A stretch of 64,000 nt of DNA from Dryomyza anilis. Taxonomy: Eukaryota > Arthropoda > Insecta > Diptera > Dryomyzidae. The stretch spans positions 59,550,351 to 59,614,350 of the forward strand of contig OX638131.1 of the NCBI GenBank assembly GCA_951804985.1. Direction: 5' to 3'. Position numbers and translations under genes: made by a program. The notes under the pieces are model-generated. The model did no database searches. It worked only from the letters and a program-made list of their open reading frames with translations, and was not told the DNA's origin. Below are positions 43,153-54,976 of this stretch, in pieces. Positions within the stretch are counted from its first letter, which is position 1. Each line of letters begins with the position of its first letter.

Positions 43153-43651
43153 AAAAATAATTATAAGAAAATGATTAATGGTTATCCAGAGCATAGTCCA
43201 AACTAACTACCAAAACTAAATAACTTATTACAACTGACTTATCAAATAAATTGTTGTTTATAGCTGGCATATTTATGGTAAACATAATAATCTATGAATA
43301 CTAATCTATAAAATACTGATATATCAGCTATTCCATCTGATATTTAAGTTTCAGTTATTTAAATTAAAAACTTTTTTCTTCATTTTGATCTTGGGGAATA
43401 TCTTGGGAAAGTAATAAAAATAAATAAAAAGTAATAAATGTTTGACAAGTATTTCACATGTTGTCGTTTTCTTTAAATACAAATATTTTTTTATTTAAAT
43501 TTGAATTAAATAGTTTTTATAGAATTGTATTCCCTTTAAACATGTTTTATTATATATAATTTTAAAAATATATTTAATTATAAATTAAATACGTACTTTT
43601 TTGTATACAATGTTTTGTATTACAAAAGTTTTTAAATCTATATTAAAAAAT
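43153..43651. other. AT-rich spacer, no gene seen
   Basis: No coding or repeat structure was recognised. Confidence 0.35.
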
Positions 43652-44428
43652 TATACCCTACACCTATGAGGTACAGGGTATATTAACTTTGTGCATATAT
43701 TGTAACGCCCCTTAGGAGGCGTCTCCGGTATGGAAAAGTATATATATTCTTGATCAGCATCACTACCCGAGTCCGTTTAGCCATGTCCGTATGTCTGTCT
43801 GTCTGTCCGTCTTGCTGTCCGAATACAGAATAACTTGAGAAATACTGATCAGAATGCGATGAAATTTCGTCTCAATATATTTTAGCCAAAAGTAGGAACT
43901 GAGTTTGAAAATGAGCCAAATCGGTCAACGGACACGCCCACCTACCATACAAGTCACGTTTATATAACTTTTCCGGAACTAATACCTCGAAAAGTATTCA
44001 AGGTATAGTTATAAAATTTAAAACGTATTATTAGAATTCACCTAAAAATATGTGGTCCAAAAATGGGCGTGATTCGGGTTTTCATAGTGGAAATTTGATC
44101 CGTAAATTATTAAAATCAAATCTATGAAAGATTAGCCTTTTAAAATTTTAAATATAGGCGTGGTCCGCCCAATTATATTTTTAAAATTTATTTTTTTTAC
44201 ACTTTTATATACATTTTTTAATTTATGGGGATATAAGACGTAAATTTCTGATATGTGAATAATATTCTGAGGGTGGGGAGGTTCAGCATAATTAAAAACT
44301 TTAAAATTAAGGTATGCAATTAAATATCCCACATTAATATCCCCACCAAAGGTGTAGGGTATTCCATAGTCGGGCCCGACCGACTATAAAAATCCGCCCC
44401 ATGTCACCTAACTTTCCCAACTCGTTTT
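43652..44428 (+). repeat. mini-me/DINE-1-like repeat, copy 1
   Basis: It begins TATACCCTACACCTATGAGG and ends with GGTGTAGGGTATTCC, a hairpin TAGTCGGGCCCGACCGACTA, and CCCAACTCGTTTTA. A (GTCY)n run (GTCTGTCTGTCTGTCCGTC) lies inside. The presence of a (GTCY)n proto-microsatellite and a terminal hairpin fits the non-autonomous mini-me/DINE-1 type of fly repeat. A close copy is at 59967-60725. Confidence 0.7.
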
Positions 44429-45174
44429 AATTTTCAATTTATCAGTGTTAATGAATATTCTAATAAAAAATATAAATTGATTTCCGTATATAATAAAAAA
44501 AATAACCTAGGGCGGAATAAAGAAAATTCCAAAAATGCCCATTCCTAATTCCGCCCTATTTATTTAAAGCTAAAAATAACTTAATTGATATTGATTACTA
44601 ATTTAAATTGTAGCAAAAGACCATCGCTATTAAATTGCGCAATGTATAATTTAAAATAGATTTAAGCAATATATATTTGTATATATTTTTTTAATTTTAG
44701 GCTTAAATGTTATTTTCAAGGATATTCGACAAAAATTCAAAAACGTGTTTTTAGGAATAGTCTTGCTCAGTAGTAGTCGTTAGATGCAAAGTCAACTAAA
44801 TATTTCTTAAATCTAAAATGTGTATAGAATCCCACATATCAAGTGTTGTATCACTTTTCAAAATACTTATAAGGGTTCCTATGATTAAAAATAGAGCGAA
44901 TTATTTGAATTGTTACGATTTTTTTCGAAATTTTTTTAATGTGAGTAGTATGTCGTAAAAAGACTTCTTTAATCAATAATATGAATTCCAAAATATTTCA
45001 TTCCATCTGTAGTTGCCTCAGAATTGTTGCATTATAATTGTTGAATGCAAATTGTGCTAAATAAAAGATATGTATTCCACGAAAAAAAAGTTTTTATTTT
45101 TTAACTGCATTTTTGAAAGGAAAAATTCATAAAATGAGTTATAATTCATAAAATGAGTTAATCTTAGAGCTGCA
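44429..45174. other. AT-rich spacer with one short perfect inverted repeat
   Basis: TAGGGCGGAAT at 44508-44518 is perfectly mirrored by ATTCCGCCCTA at 44548-44558, enclosing about 30 bases. Nothing else was seen. Confidence 0.45.
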
Positions 45175-45466
45175 TTAAAAGAATTTCAATATTCCTTTCA
45201 CCGGAACGTTGAAAAATTTCCTTAAAAATGCTATCCATACCCCGCTGAAAATAATAGACAAAATAACAACAAAAAAATCAGCAGGACACCATCTGACTAT
45301 AATTTTTTCAACTTTGAATAAAATTGGAGATATATTTTTAGGTACACATGAGAAATAATGTCCCATATCAAACAGAATTCGATTTGTTATTTTAATCACA
45401 TATTTGCAGCCAATTTTAGTTGTTGTGAGAAGGGTTTTTCCCAACCTTGTACTAAATGTGATCTGA
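45175..45466 (-). CDS. Possible exon of an unknown membrane protein
   Basis: On the minus strand a pyrimidine-rich acceptor (TTTCCCTTTCAG) is followed by an open frame of about 96 residues. It has a basic, Cys-containing first half (LLTTTKIGCKYVIKITNR, FSCVPKNISPILF) and a hydrophobic helix FFVVILSIIFSGVWIAFL. A possible donor (GTGAAAGG) lies just before the end. The composition is unlike the random AT-rich frames around it. I recognise no family. It could be an exon of a host gene or a remnant of an unlisted element. Confidence 0.27.
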
Positions 45467-45680
45467 AAGGGAAACAATGAGAAACAACTTACTAATACCT
45501 CTTTGAAATTAAAATATTACAATTTAAATATGGTTTTAATACTCATATATTAAATTATGATTTGAACCCAAACTAAATCATTTACATAAAAATGCATATA
45601 CAAATAATTTTATTTTTATATAATAATCGAGTTTTAGCTAATACAGCTAGCTTGCACTTTCACAAAATAATGCTGCAAAA

Positions 45681-48296
45681 TATTTACCCACTAAATCGTG
45701 CATTTGTTACATTATAGTTTTTACATTATAGTTTTTGTGTACATTTGAGTTGATTTTTTGACAGATATATATTATACTGTGTACAATTATTAACTAAATT
45801 ACATATTCGATTGAAGGGTGAAGCAGCAACATAATTAGTTAAGGTACATAAAAAAGAACATCACGATGTCTGCTACTTCTACGATTATGGTTAAAACTAA
45901 TATAGTTAAGAAGCTCGGGTGAATCAAGTCTACCGGTTATTAATTGATGTATGTAAATGATATCGGCAATCTGTCTGCGCTCGTCAAGAGTCTTTAAATT
46001 TAGTAGTTTCAGGCGATCTACGTATGGAGGAAGATGTAAGTTATCCATCCAATTTAAACCCTTGAGAGCGAAACGTACGAAGTTTTTCTGTATCCTTTCG
46101 ATTTGGTCATTATGTACCTTGTTGAAAGGAGACCATACTTGACTTGCATATTCCAATTGTGAACGAACCAGAGTGCAATATAGAGTCAAAGTTGTAAGGG
46201 GACTATTAAATTCTCCATCGTTTGATAAAACCAAGTGGCTTATATATTTTCAATATGTAAATTAAACGATATACTTGTATCGACAAACACACCAAGATCT
46301 TTCACCATGTGTAGCCGATTTAATATTTTCTCTTTTAGTGATTAGTTGTATTCTAGTTTATTTCTTTTGCGAGAAAATATCATGGCTTGACTGGATTAGC
46401 ATCAAGTTATTCTTATATTACCACGTTTCAAATGATTTTAAATCTGACTGAAGTATATGAACGTCATATCATCGGCAAAAAATAATAAATGTGAGTACTT
46501 AATGTTGTATATCACATCATTAATAGCCAGTATAAATAACAGTGGACCAAGATGACTACCCTGGGGTACCCCAGATGTTGCAATAAATCGTGAAGATAAA
46601 TTATTTCTGAAGCGTATTTGATATGACCGATAAGATATATAGGATCCTATCCACCTAACAAAGATTTCGGGAAATCCCAGTACCTTTAGTTTGAATAGAA
46701 TTAAGTAATGAGGAAGTTTATCGAAAACTTTACTGAAATCTGTGTAAATGCAGTCAACTTGTTTTCCTGATTCTATTGAACTTATTGCAAATGAAGTGAA
46801 GTCTAATAGATTAGATTCAGTGGATCTTTCGGTAACAATTCCGTGCTGACTTGAGGTAATTACATCTCTACAGTGGTTTTAAACTTGATCATATACAATA
46901 CGTTCAAACAATTTCGGTATTGATGCCAATTTAGCGATGGGTCATAGTTATTTACATCATTTTTACACCCCTTTTTAAAAATTGGGCTTATAAATGAGTT
47001 TTTCAAAATATTGGTAAATTATTTTCATTTATTGATTTATTAAATATAGAACAAAGTGGTTTACATAACGAAGTACCACATTTCTTTATAACTGTTGCCG
47101 GGATACCGTCTGGTCCAGAACTAAAATCATCATCAATCGTCGAAATATATTGCAAAATCTGCTCCGGAGAAAATGATATAGAAACTAATGAAGTTTTAGG
47201 AGCAGAATGCATGTAATCAAAATAATTAACATCGGTTATAAAAGTATCATTAGAGAATGATTGTTTAAACAGGCTTGCAAATAGGCCACATATGACATTA
47301 GGGTCGCTAGTGAATCCATCATTATTTTTAAAAGAAGCAGGAAAACCATCGCTCTTTTTTTTAGTATTGATGAAACCCCAGAACTTCTTAGGATCTGATA
47401 AAATTTGTATCTTCATTTTATCAATATACTCAGTTTAAAGAATTTTAGATCTAGACTGGAATTCCAGAAACATTTTGTTATATGTTTCTAGGTCACTTGG
47501 GTATTGACTGCTAACATATCTATTCCATTCTCTATTCCTAGTGTTACGTAGCATTTTCAAATCCTTAGTGTACCAGGGATACGATGAGATCTTAGTGAAC
47601 TTAAGGCTTTATGGTACAGATAGTGCTATGCAGGAAAAGACTTCATGGTAGAAATAGTTTATGGCAACATCAAGTTCATTATCATTAATATAGTCTGATA
47701 TTAAATAAATTTTAGCAGACAACAATTCATTTAACAATGAAAAGTTGGCTTTTTTTAAATAAAATTCATAAGCCTTGTCTGCAGATTTACTATTAATGAT
47801 ATTCATCAATGTCCATTAGAACATTCGTCGAATTTGTAACTACAACATTGTTACTATCTGTAGTAAATACTAAGTAAGTCAAGTTGTCGTTCTAGTACAA
47901 TTAGTAATACAACTTATTTGTTGTAAGTCAGATGATATAGTGTCAACAAAAATCTGTTCTGGTCGAGATTTAGAGTTAGACGCAATATGTGTCGAAATAT
48001 GTGTCGTCGTAAGAGTTATTCCATATTAAATCTGGTAAATTAAAATCGCATTAAAGTATAATATCATCAGAACTGTTAAGCATTTCCAATACAAAATCTA
48101 TGAACTTAGATAAGGTCTCATAGATTTCTACGCTACTTTTCGGAGGAATGTAAGCGTTTAAGACATATACACAGGAATTGTGAAGTACAATCCTAACACA
48201 AATAAGCTCTAATGAAGCAGCAATTGGAATTTCTAATAAGGAACTTATTAAATTGTGCCTTATTGCTATTAATATACCACCACCGACTGGAGATTA
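45681..48296 (-). mobile_element. Jockey-like LINE fragment, copy 2 (inverted)
   Basis: The same element as 13884-15810, in opposite orientation and longer at its 5' end. Reading from 48296 down it has the endonuclease part (GGGILIAIRHNL, VLNAYIPPKSSVEIY, then CDFNLPDLIWNN), the pre-RT linker, reverse transcriptase and the shared 3' end near 45681. Its 3' UTR has a small tandem duplication of AAAACTATAATGTA. Confidence 0.8.
45839..48296 (-). pseudogene. Jockey-like LINE ORF2, copy 2, broken
   Basis: Open segments carry the endonuclease end and linker (47609-47809), the RT fingers with FSSGPDGIPATVIKKCG (47003-47416), then in shifting frames SGVPQGSHLGPLLFI and FADDMTF. The C-terminal LVRSQLEYASQVWSP and RIQKNFVRFALKGL lie at 45839-46234. 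A stop replaces a codon in the endonuclease next to CDFNLPD. It has breaks at different sites from copy 1, so the two decayed independently. Confidence 0.8.
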
Positions 48297-48653
48297 AACT
48301 TATTTAATGGCTTAAAAAGTTTGGAATAATTATCAAGTTTGTTTGGCTGTGCTGCGTTTTAAAAAATTGCAATTTACGGTTTCAACATTTTGGCGACGAG
48401 GATTGAGGAAATTATCAACGGTCATTAATAACCTCAAACAATCAGTATGGATTCTGAAACTTTGAATAAAATACTCCAAGAACTCCATATGACAAATCAA
48501 TTTTTGTCAAAAGTGGTAAAGGAAAACAGAGAGTTTTTGGAGATAGCTATGAAGGACAGGAAAATTGGTGGAGAGACACAAGGAACGTCGGTCCCAAATT
48601 TTCGTGACTTCTACCAATCAAATGACAAATGGAGCAAAGGCACTTTTTTTTGA
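48297..48653 (+). mobile_element. 5' end of an LTR retrotransposon: LTR end, primer site, gag start
   Basis: The stretch ending TTTCAACA is followed by TTTTGGCGACGAGGATTG, which has the TGG start and GC-rich form of a retrotransposon primer-binding site and leader. An ATG at 48447 opens a 68-residue gag-like N-terminus (MDSETLNKILQELHMTNQFL) that stops at 48653. The rest of the element is missing. Confidence 0.55.
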
Positions 48654-48842
48654 ACAAAGTTATATAACTTCAAAACAAATTGGTAGATTTCGTTGATATA
48701 ATTATGCGAAAATGTATACTATTGATTAACAAAAAAATTGTAGAAGTATTTAAACTTCGAGATTTTTTTGTAAATTTTTGACATGTGATTTTTCAAAATC
48801 TACAGATAAATCGGTATGATTTATTTTTTTATTTTTGACCAC

Positions 48843-49346
48843 ATTAATAATGTTCTGAAATAAGTTAAAGTGAATGAAGGATATCAGTTGCAGTCCTTGG
48901 AATAAATTTACAAAACAGACACAAATGTATGGAATTATAAAAATATGGTAATTTTTGCCAAGTAATTTCTCCTAATCCGGGAACGATATAGGGATGATAT
49001 TTTTTTATTTTTTACCACATTGATTGTTGATTACAAAAAATTTAGTGCTAACGAAAAAAATCTATAGGTTTAATTGATATAAAGTTATTAACAATTAATA
49101 ATGTTCTGAAATAAGTTAAAGTGAATGAAGGATATCAGTTGCAGTCCTTGCAATAAATTTACAAAACAGACACAAATGTATGGAATTATAAAAAAAAAAT
49201 TTTAATTTTTGCCAAGTAATTTCTCCTAATCCGGGAACGATATAGGGATGATATTTTTTTATTTTTTACCACATTGATTGTTGATTACAAAAAAATTAGT
49301 GCGAACGAAAAAAATCTATAGGTTTAATTGATATAAAGTTATTAAC
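48843..49346 (+). repeat. Tandem duplication of about 251 bp
   Basis: Two adjacent copies start at ATTAATAATGTTCTGAAATAAG (48843 and 49094) and end TATAAAGTTATTAAC. They differ by a few bases and a poly-A length change. Confidence 0.88.
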
Positions 49347-49525
49347 TTGACATAATATAACTCAAATGGAAATTTTTAACGTGAAATTTTACGAAATGTG
49401 GTTGAATTAATGGAATTTTGGTATTTTTATATTTTTGTACACACTATGGATATAAATTTGTTTGAATATAAACTATGTATTATGGTGATTCAAAATTGGA
49501 TCGACTTTTTATTTTCCTACGAGAT

Positions 49526-50185
49526 CACTCACCATACAATCAGAAAAGTTGAAAAAGACACACACGTGCCTTTTTTACCAAAATCGATTGATGTTTAGAG
49601 GTCGCGCACTTTGATTTTCTTTTTTTTTTTGGCGATCTGAAAAACGTAAGTTGGCTTCATGGGAAAAGTTGAATATCTCCCAAATTTTATCGAGTAAATT
49701 CACAAAATGTTGGTAAAAGTGCTCCAATATAATGCAGTTTCTAAAACTGTTGCTAAAATTATTTAACATCGACTTATTAATGCACAAACTAATTTTAAAT
49801 TCATGAATTAGTTTCAGTTAATAAAAAAAATCCGCTAATCATTTCGTATCCGCTACACCCAATAATTGTTTCTTAGATATTCAATGTATCTAATAAATAT
49901 AATTTAATCGCGGCCCTAGGCAAAACATAGCGGTAAATATCGTTTACATTCAGAAATTCGTATAAAACGGAAGTTTTCAGAAAATGAATTATTTATAACT
50001 TTAGTATTGGGAGTAGAATTTCCAAAATTTTAAATATCGTCGAAAGAAATCCTCGTATTCTTGTCACAAAAAAAAATATAAAACACATAATCGGCAAAGG
50101 TATACCGTAGTTATAGGTGATTACATAGTCAAAAAATGCATTATTTTCATACATTTTTACTTTAAATATAATTGCTCAACAGATC
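49526..50185. repeat. Left arm of a long palindrome
   Basis: It matches the reverse complement of 50958-51592 along its length, for example CACTCACCATA against TATGGTGAGCG at the outer end and CTCAACAGATCA against TGATCTGTTGAG at the inner end. The arms have diverged moderately. Confidence 0.85.
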
Positions 50186-50957
50186 AAAAATAATATTTTA
50201 TAATAGTAAAATGCTTTATTTTTTGACATATATAATAAAAAAATCTTATGTTAGGGAAACAGCCGAGTTAGAGTCGATTATCCAATATTCAATAACACTA
50301 CTCAACAAAGCGAGAAATAAAATAAAACGGAAACTATCAACAACCCATATTTTAAAATCCAGTAAATATAGAAAAAAGTTTATAATTTTAGTTTGGACAA
50401 TGCTCTTGATAACCATATGTCATTATCTTATTTATAATTGATCCGAAATTTTAAAAAATCATCCAAAAGTAGTCTTTAAAATAAAAAATATCGAGTTTTT
50501 TGTATATTAAAATTAGTTTTCGTGATACTGTTAAATTAACAGTACATACATTTCATCGCAATTTTAATTTAACAAGACATCGAGTTATTCTATCAAGTTT
50601 TCCAATATAAATATAACATTATACAATTGTTACATTAACAATACAGCATGTTGAATCAAACAGATATTCCATGTTCAGTTAACAATTTTTACTATTAATA
50701 ATTAACATTATGAATAATAATAATAATTACTTTTTTTTTAATTATTGGTAGCGCTGTATTTATCTGTTTGAAACAAAAAAAACATAAATCCGTTTTCAGC
50801 ATACACGATTTTTATTGTATTAAAGTTTGGGATATTTTTACTCGAATTTTCTTGAATAATCGAATCTAATTTGTGTGTTTTCTAACCAAATGTAATAAAA
50901 TATATTTTATTAAATCGGTAATAAATAAAACATTTCACGATCGTACAATTATATACT
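50186..50957. other. Loop of the long palindrome
   Basis: AT-rich. A frame ending at 50441 encodes a Lys-rich stretch and a hydrophobic end (FIILVWTMLLITICHYLI) but has no ATG at its start and no recognised domain. I do not call it a gene. Confidence 0.35.
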
Positions 50958-51592
50958 TGATCTGTTGAGTACATATTTTTAAATTAAAAATGTATGAAAA
51001 AATGCATTTTTCTGCTATATAATCACCTATAACTACTGTATACCTTTACCGATTATATGTTTTATATTTTTTTGTGACAAGATTACGACGATTTCTTTCG
51101 ACTATAATTAACATTTTGGAAATCCTAATCCCAATACTAAAGTTATAAATAATACATTCTCTGATATTTTCATATATTCACCGATATTTACCAATACATT
51201 TTGCCTAGGCCCGCGATTAAATTATATTTATTAGATACATTGAATATCTAAGAAACAATTATTGGGTGTAGCGGATACTAACTGATTAGCGGAATATTTT
51301 AATTAACTGAAATTAATTCATGAATTTATAATTAGTTACTGTATTAATAAATGGATATTAAAAAAATTAACAACTTTTTTTGAAACTGCATTATATTGGA
51401 GCACTTTTACCAAAATTTTGTGAATTTACTCCCTAAACTTTGGGAGATATTCAACCTTTCCATGAAGAAAACTTACGTTTTTCAGATCGCCAAAAACAGA
51501 AAATCCAAGTGCGCGACCTCTAAACATCAATCGATTTTGGAAAAAAATGTACGTGTGTGTCTTTTTCAACTTTTCTGATCCTATGGTGAGCG
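50958..51592. repeat. Right arm of a long palindrome
   Basis: Inverted copy of 49526-50185. Together with the loop it forms a foldback-like structure of about 2.07 kb. Confidence 0.85.
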
Positions 51593-52936
51593 ACCCCAAT
51601 TACTTTACTTTTTTTGCTTTGCTTCTTTCTATACGTCGTGGATGTTGAGTTATGATATGATACTCTAAACACTTAAAATCAAATTTTTAAATTTCTGACG
51701 AAAATGGTAGTATTTCACTACAATTTTCTTGTAAATCGGAGCCAACCGGAAGCTCATCTTTTCAGAAGTTGTATTTTGTAGAAGCCTTAATACAGTAATG
51801 TTGTAATATGTATTTTTATATATTTATGTATGGAAAGCAATTTTGTTCATATATTTGAATGCTCATGTCTCTTAAACTAATGATGTTATAAGAAAAATGG
51901 TTACAGTGTATTCTTAGTGGTTTTTTATTTATGTAATATTGAAAAAAAAGTAGGAATGAAATTTTAAAAAAATATCGTATTGATCACAAATTTTATCATT
52001 TTGTTCACTGTGCGTCGATTGGGTGGCCGAGCTACGCGGCGCTGCTAGAGACTGTTTGTTTGAATCTTCAAAGCATCGATGTGGTGAATCATATATAGAT
52101 AGAAAAATTAGCGATATGACAGTAATTCATACGCAGCATGAAAAACACGAACGGCGCACATTGTGAGATTTTTCACTATTTAGCTGGACAAAAGTCTAAG
52201 TCACTGGTTCCCAATATCAGAATTTGATATTTTTTGTAAGGATTCAAAAATGTTGTTTTTATTCTGCATTGTTAAAACTTTATTTAATATTGAATTTTAA
52301 TAAATTATGCAAAACAAATATTTATAAATCCGATTTTTGGAAAATTTTTGGGGTTTGAAATAACAACACTTCTGTCATTAAACCAGCTTTTTTAACTTAA
52401 GCGGGTTTAATGATTTATATATGAACTATGAACTTTATAAATGGACTAAATCTGGACATTTTTATTGAAGTTATTCTCTCTCGTTTTAGCATTAAAAAGT
52501 TTGCAAACTTATGTATTGTTAGCCAAATATCAAAAATTTGCTAACAAAAGACTGACGAAGTCATTGTAGTAATTAAAAAAAGTGTATGGGTGTTGCAAAT
52601 ATGTGAATTTTGTTTTCCTAAAAGTGAAAATGTTCTTTGTTATTGTGAATGTAATCAAATATCGGAATAAAGTGGAATAAGAAAGAAAACTTCTACAGAA
52701 ATTTACTTTTTTTCCGATATACTTACAATTAAAACTATTATTTTCAATTCGAATAATAAAATATTAAAGGGATTCATATCAACCACTTAAATCTCTTAAA
52801 TAATGGAAACTTCGTAAATGGTAGAAATTTACGCAAAATGTGTATTTACGTGTAACTCATAAATTTATTTGTCGATTTTTATGTGGAAATAACGTTAATA
52901 TATTTTCATAAATATTTTGCTCTATATTTTCGTTAT
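51593..52936. other. AT-rich stretch, no gene seen
   Basis: A short, less AT-rich patch near 52010-52100 contains no recognisable frame. Confidence 0.35.
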
Positions 52937-53087
52937 GCCCGATTTACATTGTATCTTCTGGGAGTCTCACTGTATCTCCTAGGGTTGTATTTTTTTAAAA
53001 TGTCATATAAAAATTATATTTTTTTTGAAAAAATGAACCCCTAGGAGATACAGTGAGACCCACAGAATATACAATGCAAATCGGGCA
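52937..53087. mobile_element. 151-bp palindromic MITE flanked by TTA
   Basis: TGCCCGATTTACATTGTAT is mirrored by ATACAATGCAAATCGGGCA, and CTCACTGTATCTCCTAGG by CCTAGGAGATACAGTGAG. TTA occurs at 52934-52936 and 53088-53090. Terminal repeats are about 55 bases. TTA target sites point to a PIF/Harbinger-type MITE. Confidence 0.82.
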
Positions 53088-53299
53088 TTAGTTGCCAATA
53101 AAAAAAATTGTAGTAAATGTTTCTTTCTTAGATTGTGTTGTGTTTACTACATTATATTTGATTTAATTAAAAATTAATGTAAATTAACAAGTAACAATTT
53201 ACTGGAGAGCACCATTTTCTAGCTAGTTCTCAGTCAGAGAATGACGTGGCAGAACTGGATAGAAAAATTTGCGCATTACTAGCTACTGTCTGGTGGGAT

Positions 53300-53515
53300 T
53301 GTGTTGGGGCTGTAAAGAGGCAAAACTAGTTAGGAAAACGTTTTGCAAACCAGCTAATTTCTAGACTGGTTATAATGAGGCTAAACTGGCCAGAAAAAGT
53401 CTTGTAAACTAGCTACTTTCGTGACTGGCTATGATGAGGCTCAACTGGCCAGGAAATCATTTTGAAAACTAGCTTCTTTCTAGACAGTCTATAATGAGTC
53501 TAAACTGGCATGAAA
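53300..53515 (+). repeat. Minisatellite of about 60 bp, 3-4 copies
   Basis: Units of the form ACTGGTTATAATGAGGCTAA...ACTGGCCAG...AAACTAGCTACTTTC start at about 53365, 53424 and 53484, with a weaker copy before. Similar words (GGCTAGTTT, ACTGGCTAG) recur near 54260-54305. Confidence 0.7.
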
Positions 53516-54502
53516 TAATAAAAAGAGTGATCAATTCAAGAAGTTTTATTGCAAAAATTCTTTTTAGTAAAAATCACTCTTACATGAAAATATATATTTG
53601 TTTTATTAATTATTGAATTTTTTGCAAGTTTGCAACTCTACTCAACACTGTTTTAGTAATGTTTGTGTATTTTTTGCCGCGTTTTTTCAGAATATCAAAT
53701 GTTATTTATATTTCTTGATCAACGCAATATTTTAAAGTTTATTAAAAGTTTTTTTTTTCAAACGCAGTGTTATGTCAATGCTAAATCATAAACAAATATG
53801 AGGCTGGAGTAACCGACTCAAATTTGCAACATGATACCAAATCACATCTGAGATGTCATAGACGGTCCGTCGTTTTGGGGAAACAAGTGATAATCAATTG
53901 AAGGGATCTTCCTATCTTTCGCAGTCAAACTTTCGCAGTCAAACTTCGCAGTCAAACTTAAGATGGAGCACAACGGAACTCCGCTAAGTTCCCCAGCTGA
54001 TATAAGTTGATGGCACTGAGGAGCTGTGTAAAAGTGGCGGTAGTAGCGACAATGTACTTGTGCAGCATCACTTAAATTTTATGGCAGCTTGTGAAAAAAG
54101 ATCTTATTTTTGTATTATTTTTGCTAATTTATTTGTGATGTTATATGTTATCTAGTAATTGACCAGTTTTCATAATAAATAACTATCAAGAAACTGTGTA
54201 GTTTAACTATCCAATCTCCACCTGGAACCTGCGTGACACCACTGGCAAGTTACTAGTCAGTTTTCTGGCTAGAAACTAGTATGGCTACTAATAAAACTGG
54301 CTAGTTTATGGCGTTATTGGTTGGCATTGTTACTTGGGTTATTATGTTACCTTTTTTCAAGAAATTTTAAATGTTTTTTTAACAACAAAATATGTTTGTA
54401 TACATTTTATTAAGTTTACTTGTTATTGGGACAATTAACTATCATTCCTTATTAAAATATTTTTCAAAATAAAAAAATTAAAAATTAACTTTTGTCTAGC
54501 TA
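53516..54502. other. Spacer, no gene seen
   Basis: It contains a short direct repeat (TTTCGCAGTCAAAC, three times near 53918-53955). No gene was found. Confidence 0.4.
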
Positions 54503-54974
54503 CCCAGCAAGACATGCCTTACCGAAACTCCAACACATAGACAAAACCATATTTTCTCACTCATACATAACTAATTTGAAATACATCCCTAAAGGACCAA
54601 TGATGAATAAATTACCCATAATTTTACTAGTAATAAAAACTAATATATTTTGCACGTTGGTTTGCCACCATTTTTTATTTGTAGGTTATTCTTTACGTTT
54701 GAACAGCCGTTATAACAGTTTATATTACTTAAAATATTTCGTAAATTTGCCAGTAATTTAATCGTCACTTATTACCAAAAGTACAGTGACAAACATATAT
54801 TCAATTGTATCTCATTGTAAGTGAGTGAGAAAGAGATAAAAATCACACGCACACAAAAGTTTCGGTCAATTATATCCCGACGCTATTAACAATGTTATGG
54901 AAACTTTTACTGAAACTTTCAGTTTTGGTACTTGTAATATTACTGCTCATATGACCGGTAGTGTTCTTGCTGGG
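54503..54974. mobile_element. Candidate MITE with CCCAGCAAG termini
   Basis: CCCAGCAAGACATGCCTTACCG at the left and its diverged inverse CCGGTAGTGTTCTTGCTGGG at the right bound about 470 bases. TA lies on both sides (54501-54502 and 54975-54976), consistent with a TA-targeting family. No gene is present inside. Confidence 0.55.
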
Positions 54975-54976
54975 TA

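Noticed and set aside
50172..50441. 89-codon frame in the palindrome loop
   Set aside because: It starts at TTG, is AT-driven in composition, and shows no recognisable domain.
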